Of a DNA stretch of 64,000 nt, positions 59,601 to 64,000 are shown one piece after another. Under the pieces are notes generated by a model, which was not told where the DNA came from, did no database searches, and saw only the letters and a list, made by a program, of their open reading frames with translations. This DNA comes from a virus: positions 1 through 64,000 of the IMG/VR virus record IMGVR_UViG_3300008108_000011; one strand, written 5' to 3'. Each line of letters opens with the position of its first letter. Positions within the stretch are counted from its first letter, which is position 1. A program made the position numbers and the translations under genes.

Positions 59601-59745
59601 TGATTTTGTTGGATATAATGGTGGTGAAATGGTTGTTCAAACTCCATACGCTGCATTTGCACTAGTTTTTGCAGGATCTACAACTCCAGATGGCAACACT
59701 GCTGTTCCATCATCTATCGCTGGTTGGTATTTAATCGAAGTCTAA
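47608..59745 (+). CDS. Giant fibre-like structural protein (4045 residues)
   Basis: I start at 47608 (MPLTRLDNLISSKTGKYLYV) because the late promoter is just upstream and the longer frame crosses a terminator. The N-terminus has NRGNSPLRPFVSIQRAFLEA, seen in large cyanophage structural proteins. About residues 910-1280 hold four RY.DA..LI..NRQEIID modules. About 955-1720 hold five KCKRDIGYIVDAI modules with conserved E..QS..AFN.A. The middle is mixed. The last 1000 residues are repetitive beta-fibre (DLQVNGGD, TTIRNTLNV, GNLGVGTGFNKF). It is probably a long fibre or baseplate decoration. Two short segments have host-like codons. Confidence 0.85.
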   Translation: MPLTRLDNLISSKTGKYLYVSPDDFNATDALDNRGNSPLRPFVSIQRAFLEAARFSYLPNVDNDRFDQFTIMLSPGNHYIDNRPGVEDVSTLPIFQFNQATQEWEANTNVSFDLSDPDNILYKFNGRDGGATIPRGTSLVGTDLRRTQVRALYVPDPADPDVPRTALFNVTGGCYFWQFTILDGDLEASSPLYNVGSPVGVGKVYTQPGSTTNLAIPEFSHHKMTNFVFADREDLGLLYRKIARVFSDYQPAIDDVYVEGSNTPVTDSWFSTTTYQIGDRVLYDGNAYIASAVSTNIAPDADETKWSRLVIRGREFDFRVQENRIVGPLSDAVRLDEVTILDSNPAGTVTVKVRTKINHGFFPGQYVAISNNGLNTTLNGVFKVTAISQTDPKEFEYKVATTATGLGLISGTTYTAVSSPSLDTNATVQAEVDSVESASPYVFNVSIRSTWGICGIWADGRKATGFKSMVIAQYTGVSLQKDDRAFIRYDEFSNTWNQAPLTDAFATTPYHIKGDAYWKDDWRNFHVRASDDSFIQNVSIFAVGFADHFLLESGGDMSITNSNSNFGNTSMHSKGYKGFAFSQDKGGYITHIVPPKSLSTLKNIKQQYYVLDAQLTRATSNQNRLYFGSDDARSAEDRPAASIGGYRIGARRNEKLFVKLDTSAAKQAELSPSGFKRWVSSLSTISPTGSRSVEDISRLYVTSTVGFASNDFVKVDNEFFRITAVNPSSLNVVRAQLSSAASDHVNASIVTKYIQNAVATTVLNEEVDATETVFDVQSTTGLAPNMFASITNSQTSINETVRIVTIEGASQITVQRGQLGTIAVAQPQTSLVTLTTLSNTYSPASPSVTTTLTERYPRITPASNASERDYNLAQDAANLIDSNKTFIQAEAFGYVLQKYPYLQNISYVNPNITAETGRYRDASNLIKANRQEIIDYAFTQMQVAFPSFVVPNNENDKCKRDIGYIVDAIANDLYDGGNASIIEATKAYFDNNGSLITNGVLGEQTQSVFAFNRARDWAKKAISNLLGNTSLLDVISITSSGTTVTVTTGNPHNLEAGNKVTVGGATQTAYNGKVTVLASGLTATQFRYTALSAPSASPATGAYYVSTVTIDPSNDSIVAGRYKDASNLVKSNRQEIIDRAAAKVAIDFPDFYYPGDSQSNATSRFKDSYRLIQQNRQEIIDRAAAEIAVQHPDFYYPNDAQTTSTSRYKDAYRLIQLNRQEIINGAYAQIAIDYPGFTNPNPTKCQRDIGYFIDAISLDISIGSGNVYSRKFTQQYFTVSGAPISDGLLGEETQSIAAFNKARDLMKSAITNQLTVKDLTVTVDPITGSNTNVNSCSNVQLAITNLSAIVTNAIGAGSISGLPPENVGTVPAGETKCKRDIGMFIDAISLDIVQGGGNVYARKFIQQYFNQAGTAWITGGLQGEEAQSVTAFNKARDIMKLAVANQLYVKDLSITADPAPGSNYGTSGSNTDNNLNPALCSDVQNAITTLTSIVTARVTAGNLTGLPAETQATIPNGEAKCKRDIGYIVDSIAQDLFWGGNEFTVGAVREYFTLAGVPISNGLVNEESQTVVAFNAAKDVVKKAVTNQLYSKNLNLSYGPANAGGSGGNVTYNASGNGATCVDVQTTVENLFAIATSVVASGTLANLPPVTNGSYDCANVRNSIDTLTAILTTALASGNLSSLPEENPGSWSTVSESSKCKRDIGYIVEAVTSDLRLGGNENTINAAEAYYTAVPLNTDTVDGRQDGFTLDYIENERPETLDAYNYVRNLAISAMRNHNTYINNASTTLNSPIVTVPSTIGLAIGMRVRSVNAIPTGPSDTVSFTSTIPDTAYIKKIGDGQNGLASNQIELGRLGSRFDDGETVSAQGTSSTVKLYVELNQGSWATTIAPSTDSAVIQDYNYTAAGDPSTGSPGGECATVANSIVNYFNIISTIINNGVGVVPRVASSLNTASLAQRGSLFTLTEYDSNGNPTSNPHQLETGTPVRLVPSPRPGTNPDKRLVRLPKGFDTNTIYYVIAPGRRTDPFDYSNSIGFNGANQQTLMLATSEENAAAGIYIYSSETDSVDPDVNIDVYQYVLDLKYDLHQYETKIANNSSTEFETTRPHIFDKPADGVEPQLVFFRVGSDIIGSSLPTLSSNFGGTVISEKQQYYVRYVSSRRFTIHQTFTDARDNINPVTFQPGSTAVFYAFASKRRSPLKYDPVVGGANDGCWYLNTLTAGNEIVPRLKFSDYAGRIRTTDTYFERIEDNRTEDDRVYRFRYVIPKNLKTVRDPLRGFVFKIRTDEKRRLLPQKILLKPTASGSSLATINAPVTGERLGLTVSELYSQTGKDSTYDPGPQGNPKRIETDSKISFTVQSARKRTIQNRDYLELTVFDIGVDAEAYKTKLFTTVKISAPEGGDGSFIESIPNSNNTNKITWDGNSKGTAYVHAYFSYENDYYMILKDLTGNSEIKYDSNTVTTFTQGSVTATLLDQPNGGRSDISNFLYVVEGANVYTMTPGDTLNDDQGVSYTIAEVEDSSELESTFYIFDIDTIRRRIAGQQDGVYYLTCLRGDIRPFPTGSGVGENFRNFRFSQPVSKLYPEFYKNDPEWYKGISAATATLLDPPPTISAADNYIHGLVTVNDSKGSVTRETVLDFVADPGTGNYTYSGNNTIQAQPGSASAGSEGRLIPISGDSPYPTEGKLYIELRRPSIARSGNHTFEYLGFGPGNYSTGFPARQEVVLTDVQDFYAQAKREDAGIVFYTGLNSNGDLYIGNRKINAITGEETFLERAALVESEDEGDSIGNLVTTFDTPVTFNQIITINGGDGSDESFFNSPVVINNATSFGTVENYPSLKIVTGEGTPVGFDQYLEYNTVGQRTGDIVIHQNRITAAVFDFNPRGTQDYTIRTSISNITPDFNNTFGQTTGFTSQILATNFGTRDPLKSGDMLLKGDQTSFTGSLGWIYANDYIAITNRSDGQTTPQVVGIQGNATGTFARINWNTGINNGSLSINSSTQIRITNATGTLAVTNGVWNIVPGSFNASNNYIDVILNSNLSVYPVNLNNGKGYPVDQVAQPNIAIARSSSQFKEWGVLGAEAIRTETSSIGNYKLGINTVARSPHSAYLTAFVSPETTPRANLDVVGNAFISGKAINSYLTEQTSTKTETNLDNALVVGGNSLSLNGPATFRVQTTNNGRVGINTSLVDVVNPSNVLDRNFVVVGNARITSDFELTGDLQVNGGDLTTTSPSFNLLNTSSPDILNFAGGAEIFNIGHTTTGAQTINVGNAASSSYIQVGNVATESVFRIHRNSLNAIVDIASVADTVGNSCEVQIGGAWNNTASFTEIRTRQTLIAGELEFGTRYASGTSQSRIFTQTRVLNAFDGDQTNTVNLATNATTFNLGSLGGNTTIRNTLNVLASENVNGNIRLNGGLNAGIVEIVRGRFSTTPVAHNVGNLANTNIDYYQYNTTGRIIDTQGVAQWGGTSFLVAGGQIAGIDTITNTGGTNRNPGTYSFIPATGGTGTGATFTISIANDKTLNIDIVSPGSGYTDNDLLIITAAQIGGGTGAGNLTFQVNGVNAGGSSYYLPISTPGVFDFRVGDLILIDRGDAATPDSVVVSGGGSITGLRNQANSEIVRVTGLTNLSNPNDPEGFRVQVIRGQEGTQVRTDHPQGCVLAKLIKQTNASYITGSDLNNDGVLDTPVTGISNSSVNVNIGVAEFGGVLTTRDFLRLSGSEIVGIARTVSTDIQVLEVNDGSLTPATVFKVESTTGNTIIGGNLGVGTGFNKFTVTGSSGNTNIAGTLTTENTLTINGSTIPNTQFFTITNGGATGTPLRTTFQIDTANGNVRMNGGNINIYGTDGTTPRLTFVNSSGDFTTYGSFSALGTGASTFGGDIVAAGDLTINGGDITVNSGGNPIFEVNSNGSMRIAGINNYFTQTGGRRWEYADGFVINALANVNYFVNATQNTLFKLPQNALIGDMIRIIDIGGNLNYNLSLIVRAPDNVKVQNASDNTARNIASGIPVSDFVGYNGGEMVVQTPYAAFALVFAGSTTPDGNTAVPSSIAGWYLIEV

Positions 59746-59746
59746 T

Positions 59747-60976
59747 ATGTTTTACCAAGAAGTAAAATCCGCAAGGGCAGCTGCAATAGGCACCATCATG
59801 CCCTGGACAGGACCAATTAGTGACGTTCCTAAGGGATGGGTATTCTGTAATGGTCAAACTGTTACAGCAAGTGAGTATCCATTATTAGTTCAGGCAATAG
59901 GTGATACCTATAATGCAGGAACTTCAGATCTTGGTGGGTCTTTTCCTAATTATAGTGGAAGTATAGTTCTTCCTAGTTTAAATGGAAAAGCATTGATGGA
60001 TTTGGAAGAATCATATTTTGCTAGTAGAGCAAGTGGTGGCACTGGAAGAGCAGCGGATACAAATACAGAGGCAAGAACTATTATTTCTCCGTATATTGGA
60101 ACTAACTCTGATAATTCTATTCCAGTTATTTTTAATGATGTCTATACTGATGTTATTTTTACATTAAATGATAGAAGTGGATATGGTGGTAGGATCAGAG
60201 GATCTAGTATTCAAAGAGGTGAGGCTTCTAGAACAGTTTATATTGCTCCAAGAAAATTAGGTAGAAATCATCTTAGGGGTCATAGACATTCTGGTAGTTA
60301 CGACACCATATCTAGAACTCCAGATTCATCTCCTGGTGATGGGGTAATTCCTTGGGATAATATGGAATTCAAATTTGGTCTTGGTATTCAAGACGTTGAA
60401 CCAGGACCTCAGGGTGATGTTTATGGTTTGAACTTTCAAATGACGAGAGGTGATACGTGGTCGGATATAGAAAGCAGAAGTGGTTTTGGTAGTGGTCAGG
60501 CAGGAAGAACTGTTGCTGCTGTTTGGTCTGAAAATCCTCCCATAAACTTATTTCCTCAATCTGTTCGTAGAACTCCTATTTCTGGTGCATTGCAAGATGC
60601 AAGATTAACTTCTGGCAGAACTGTTTCTTATGGTATAGGTGGAGGAACTGTTACTGTTCCTAGTGGGTATACAAATTATTATGCTGATCTTGGAACATCT
60701 ACAAATTATGGAACATTAAATAGTCATCCAGCATATGATTTCAATCAAAACTCAGGAGCAATTGGATTTAATCCAGTTATAGAACCACATAATCATGACG
60801 AAATAGATGTAACTTTTGATACTGGAAATCTTAGACCACAAAGTTCTTTGACGGCTAGTGCAAACATACCAGTAACTACTACATTAGATAATACTCAAAA
60901 TAGATCGGTATTGCAAGTTAATTTTAATACTTCGCAACCAGGATTAAATTGCATTTATATCATCAGAGCATACTAG
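59747..60976 (+). CDS. Tail-collar-domain protein (short-tail-fibre-like)
   Basis: The N-terminus of this 409-residue protein, GTIMPWTGPISDVPKGWVFC then NGQTVTASEYPLLVQAIGDT, is the phage tail collar domain. LPSLNGKALM is the matching 'lPDLrGr' strand. Two HxH clusters (GHRHSG, PHNHDE) may bind metal, as in T4 gp12. It likely binds the cell surface. It starts after the giant gene's stop with no gap. Confidence 0.78.
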   Translation: MFYQEVKSARAAAIGTIMPWTGPISDVPKGWVFCNGQTVTASEYPLLVQAIGDTYNAGTSDLGGSFPNYSGSIVLPSLNGKALMDLEESYFASRASGGTGRAADTNTEARTIISPYIGTNSDNSIPVIFNDVYTDVIFTLNDRSGYGGRIRGSSIQRGEASRTVYIAPRKLGRNHLRGHRHSGSYDTISRTPDSSPGDGVIPWDNMEFKFGLGIQDVEPGPQGDVYGLNFQMTRGDTWSDIESRSGFGSGQAGRTVAAVWSENPPINLFPQSVRRTPISGALQDARLTSGRTVSYGIGGGTVTVPSGYTNYYADLGTSTNYGTLNSHPAYDFNQNSGAIGFNPVIEPHNHDEIDVTFDTGNLRPQSSLTASANIPVTTTLDNTQNRSVLQVNFNTSQPGLNCIYIIRAY

Positions 60977-60985
60977 GATAAAAAA

Positions 60986-61897
60986 ATGGCAGTTAGATAC
61001 GCTAATTACGCAAGAGAAAAATCTAGATTTGGTGGGTATTGTGGTGCTATTATTATGCATTCAACTCCTGGAGTTGGAGTTAACAATGACCCTACTTCTG
61101 CAGTATTTAAAAATAATTTACCAGCTGGTTATTTAAAATGTGATGGCACGGTAAAGAGTGTTAGAGATTTTTATGCTTTGGCTCAAATTCTTGGTGTTGG
61201 TGACGATTGTAGATTTAAAAAAGATGGAACTCAATTAAGAAATGCTGATCCCACGACAGGAGATTTGGGTCAATTTCAACTTCCAGATTTAGGATCTAAA
61301 GTTATTCTCCCAAACAGATCAACAGGAACATACGTTAATGATAGAGTAGAAACGGATGGTGGAACAACATCCACAAATATTGTTAATAGAGTGGGACCTC
61401 AAATTGAGGTCGCTAGTAATGTGGGAAATCGTATAGAAGTAAATTATTCTGGAAATCTACAAGTAACTGCTGCAAGTGGAATTAATTTTAGTGGAAATGC
61501 AAAATACAATATGGTAAGCACTTTATCCACTACAACATTAGGAATTGAAAATTTCCAAGGTCATGCTCACAATTCATCGCAAAGTTATTTAAATTTTTCT
61601 GCTACCCATAGAGTTGGATCAACAGGTGGTAAAGATGGTGGTAACTTAAGTGGAAATAGTGGATCTGGTAATGTGTTTGGAGAAACTCAGACAAATACTT
61701 CATCTCCATCAACACATAGTCATGGTATAATACGACCAACAACATATAATCCTAATCCATTTACTTATTCTTATTCTCAATTTAACGCTCCACTAGATAA
61801 TGTAGTTTCATATGTTGATATTGATATTCAAAATCAAGATAAATTAGATCAGGTTGTAACTCCTTTTATTCTAATTGAATATTTAATTAAGTTCTAA
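60986..61897 (+). CDS. Second tail-collar-like protein
   Basis: This 303-residue protein has a collar-like N-terminal part: NNLPAGYLKCDGTVKSVRDF, ALAQILGVG and QFQLPDLGSKVILP. HxH clusters follow (GHAHNS, THSHGI). It is shorter than the gene before it and may form a heteromer with it. The coding region overlaps the next gene's ATG by one base. Confidence 0.75.
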   Translation: MAVRYANYAREKSRFGGYCGAIIMHSTPGVGVNNDPTSAVFKNNLPAGYLKCDGTVKSVRDFYALAQILGVGDDCRFKKDGTQLRNADPTTGDLGQFQLPDLGSKVILPNRSTGTYVNDRVETDGGTTSTNIVNRVGPQIEVASNVGNRIEVNYSGNLQVTAASGINFSGNAKYNMVSTLSTTTLGIENFQGHAHNSSQSYLNFSATHRVGSTGGKDGGNLSGNSGSGNVFGETQTNTSSPSTHSHGIIRPTTYNPNPFTYSYSQFNAPLDNVVSYVDIDIQNQDKLDQVVTPFILIEYLIKF

Positions 61898-63603
61898 TGC
61901 CACAGTTAGCATCTATCACCAACACTCAAAATTATACTATACCACAAGATGTTTATAGTATGCGTATACGCATCTATGGAGCAGGAGGTGGTGGAGAATT
62001 TATTAATAATAATGTTGCACTAACATCCACTGCTGGAACTTCTGGTGGATCTTCGTCTTTTCTTGGATTAATTGCTGGTGGGGGAACTGGGGGTGGAATT
62101 GGTGGTAAAAATTCTGGTGGAAATGGGGGAGGAACTTCATTTACTTACAATTGGTCTAATTTAGGAGCTACTATTTCTACAGTTTCTGGTTCTAGTGGTG
62201 GAATTAGCACAGGTGGAACTGGTGGAAATATTGCGGGGGTTACAAAAAATGGAGGAAACGGTACACCAGGGCAAGTTAGCTATACATCTAATGTATATCA
62301 TGAATTTAATAATGAGACTAATGTTACTCTTTTTACTAGCAATAGCCCTGATTTGACAGTTTCAATTAATAACACTGGATCTCCTGACGGAACTCCATGT
62401 GGATTACCTCCTAGTGGAAAAAATTATGGAGTTTATTTTAATGTTCCTTTTGTTGATTCTAGTTATAGTGTAAGTGTATTTGGAGTATGTCAGCAAGCAG
62501 CTGCGGGTGGAACAGCTGGTGCTCCATATTCTTTGGATGGAATTGGTGCTAAAAGTGCAAATGGATTTCAAATATGGTTTACTACGGGAGCTTGTAAAAA
62601 TACTTACATTAGATGTTTTAGTTTTACTGCTACAGGATTGAAGGTAGGAGCGCGTGGGAGAGGAGGTGGTGGTGGAGCCCTAGAAACTACTCTTACTAGA
62701 GAAATGTTATTGGGATCTGGGGGGACATATTCACCAGGAACTACGCATACTGCTACAGTTGGGGGTGGTGGATCTAGAGGAGGGAATACTGCATTTGATG
62801 GTGCAAGTGGGTTGATTGATTTATATCTTTTGATTATTCCTAGGATTAGTTTAAGTGCTACTAGAACACAAATTGCAGTTGGGGAATCTACTACATTAAA
62901 TTGGTCAACCACTGGCGATGCTAGTAGTATTTCTTGGTCATCTGGAGGATTAACGAATGGAAATTTAGCTAGTAGCGCAACAGTTTCGCCAACAGTTACT
63001 ACTACATATACTGCTACCGCGAGTGGATTGGGTGGAACTTCCCCACCAGCAAGTGTTACTATAGTAGTTTATCAGAGACCTACGGCTTCAATTACAGTTC
63101 CTTCTACTTTATTGTATGGTCAACAGGGAACAATTAGTTACGATACAAATTACGCTAATACTAGTATCACAATAACGCCAACATATAGTTATGATAATGG
63201 CACTGTAACTGGAACCGTAGTTAATATCACTCCAGCTGCTTCTGCTGAAAATGGCTCAGCAGGAACTCAAGTTGCTGGTAGTTTCACATCATCAATACCC
63301 TACAATAATTATGGACCTAGAACAGTTCAATATACTTTAAATGCAGTTGGATCTGGTGGTAATACTACAGCACCTGTTACTAATACTACAATTATTATTG
63401 ACGAAACTCCAGAAAATGTTAATATTCCTGAAACGGAAGATGCGTTTAAAAACCAAGATCCAGTTTTCTCTCCTGATTATGATGTTACTTCGAGTTATTT
63501 GCAAGTATTAGATATTGATATTCCAGTAGAAATTAAAGCTAGTGCCCCAATTAAAGTAGATAAAAATTTACAAGAAAACTGGCAGGATGTAAGGAGATTA
63601 TAA
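61897..63603 (+). CDS. Gly-rich, Ig-like adhesin
   Basis: The first 300 residues of this 568-residue protein are Gly-rich (GAGGGGEF, GGGTGGGIGG, GARGRGGGGGALE), like phage tip adhesins of the gp38 kind. Ig-like beta domains follow (PRISLSATRTQIAVGESTTL, then TTYTATASGLGG; and PTASITVPSTLLYGQQG). It ends with an acidic, Pro-rich tail. It likely sits at the fibre tip and decides host range. Confidence 0.72.
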   Translation: MPQLASITNTQNYTIPQDVYSMRIRIYGAGGGGEFINNNVALTSTAGTSGGSSSFLGLIAGGGTGGGIGGKNSGGNGGGTSFTYNWSNLGATISTVSGSSGGISTGGTGGNIAGVTKNGGNGTPGQVSYTSNVYHEFNNETNVTLFTSNSPDLTVSINNTGSPDGTPCGLPPSGKNYGVYFNVPFVDSSYSVSVFGVCQQAAAGGTAGAPYSLDGIGAKSANGFQIWFTTGACKNTYIRCFSFTATGLKVGARGRGGGGGALETTLTREMLLGSGGTYSPGTTHTATVGGGGSRGGNTAFDGASGLIDLYLLIIPRISLSATRTQIAVGESTTLNWSTTGDASSISWSSGGLTNGNLASSATVSPTVTTTYTATASGLGGTSPPASVTIVVYQRPTASITVPSTLLYGQQGTISYDTNYANTSITITPTYSYDNGTVTGTVVNITPAASAENGSAGTQVAGSFTSSIPYNNYGPRTVQYTLNAVGSGGNTTAPVTNTTIIIDETPENVNIPETEDAFKNQDPVFSPDYDVTSSYLQVLDIDIPVEIKASAPIKVDKNLQENWQDVRRL

Positions 63604-63604
63604 A

Positions 63605-64000
63605 ATGCCAATATATTCAACTAGTAGAGATGTAGGGTGGAATGCATGTAGTAACTCTAATTGGAGTTCATTCATGAATAGTTATGCATCAACTCCTTAT
63701 AATCCAAGTCAAACTACTGGGTTGAGGGGAGTTGTAATAACTGGAGGTTGGAATATTAATGCTCCTTATTCTGGCAACTATACATTGACAGTTGCTACAG
63801 ATGATTATGGAACTATAAATTATAGTGGAACTACATTTAGTTCTGGTGGATTCACTACAAGTGGAAATAGTTCTACTAAGTATTTTTCTCAAGGGCAAAA
63901 TATTGCGTGGTCTTGGAGTGTGCAGAATAGCACTAGTTCTGATAGTTTTATATTTAATCCTGTTGCTATCGCTTTTACTTTAGATGGTCCTTCTAGACCA
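63605..64000 (+). CDS. Beta-rich structural protein, truncated by the window
   Basis: The frame starts ATG at 63605, one base after the previous stop region, and stays open for 132 codons to the window end. The product (MPIYSTSRDVGWNACSNSNW...) is Ser/Thr/Asn/Gly-rich with Ig-like strands (GNYTLTVATDDYGTINYSG). It is probably another adhesin or fibre component. The 3' end is outside the window. Confidence 0.7.
   Translation, partial: MPIYSTSRDVGWNACSNSNWSSFMNSYASTPYNPSQTTGLRGVVITGGWNINAPYSGNYTLTVATDDYGTINYSGTTFSSGGFTTSGNSSTKYFSQGQNIAWSWSVQNSTSSDSFIFNPVAIAFTLDGPSRP

Overview
The window looks like part of the genome of a T4-like cyanophage (a myovirus of marine picocyanobacteria, most likely Synechococcus). 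It combines T4-type replication, late-transcription and baseplate genes (rnh, gp32, gp33, gp53, gp48, gp4, gp26, gp51-like, gp27, gp5-like) with cyanophage auxiliary genes: psbA, two hli, ferredoxin, a CP12-like protein, cpeT, speD, thyX, phoH and glutaredoxins. The cpeT gene, which serves phycoerythrin maturation, favours a Synechococcus host over Prochlorococcus, but this is inference. All assignments come from reading the sequence; no database was searched.

Layout. 1-2.2 kb: a leftward run of small genes, including secreted proteins with a shared motif. 2.2-4.6 kb: a tail-lysozyme-domain protein, small genes, the first tRNAs and an exported beta-barrel-like protein. 4.6-5.6 kb: a DUF401-like permease. 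5.6-10.6 kb: a dense tRNA region (23 tRNAs between 3.4 and 10.6 kb; three more lie at 46.5-47.5 kb, total 26). It is interrupted by tiny genes and by four stretches that are strongly structured and have no convincing gene. It ends with a probable glutamine riboswitch (downstream-peptide type) before a 51-codon gene. 11.1-12.9 kb: a leftward set of small, translationally coupled, often membrane-spanning proteins. 13.0-13.9 kb: hli, ferredoxin and a second hli. 14.0-18.3 kb: a leftward tail-fibre gene. 18.4-21.6 kb: psbA, a cupin/JmjC-like oxygenase, speD and a glutaredoxin. 21.6-28.5 kb: DNA metabolism and regulation (rnh, thyX, phoH, a PD-(D/E)XK nuclease, gp33, a DUF1825-like protein, gp32). 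28.5-31.1 kb: leftward baseplate and head-completion genes. 31.2-46.2 kb: rightward tail tube and baseplate hub genes. 46.3-47.5 kb: three tRNAs and cpeT. 47.6 kb to the end: a giant 4045-residue fibre-like protein, two tail-collar-domain proteins, a Gly-rich Ig-like adhesin and a truncated last gene.

Regulation visible in the sequence. Many near-perfect sigma70 promoters (TTGACA, 17 bp, TATAAT) sit before tRNAs, hli, ferredoxin, psbA and gp32. They fit early transcription by host RNA polymerase. T4-type late boxes (NATAAATA) precede structural genes, and psbA appears to have both kinds. Three perfect GC-rich palindromes ending in a T run separate convergent gene blocks and would terminate in both directions.

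How the genes work together. The photosynthesis genes and ferredoxin would keep light energy and reducing power flowing during infection. The CP12-like protein would restrain the Calvin cycle, thyX with the glutaredoxins would feed nucleotide synthesis, and the tRNAs would suit the AT-rich phage codon usage. In the tail, the cell-wall-cutting function appears to have moved from the gp5 homologue, which has no visible lysozyme domain, to two neighbouring proteins carrying an M23 peptidase and a transglycosylase-like domain.
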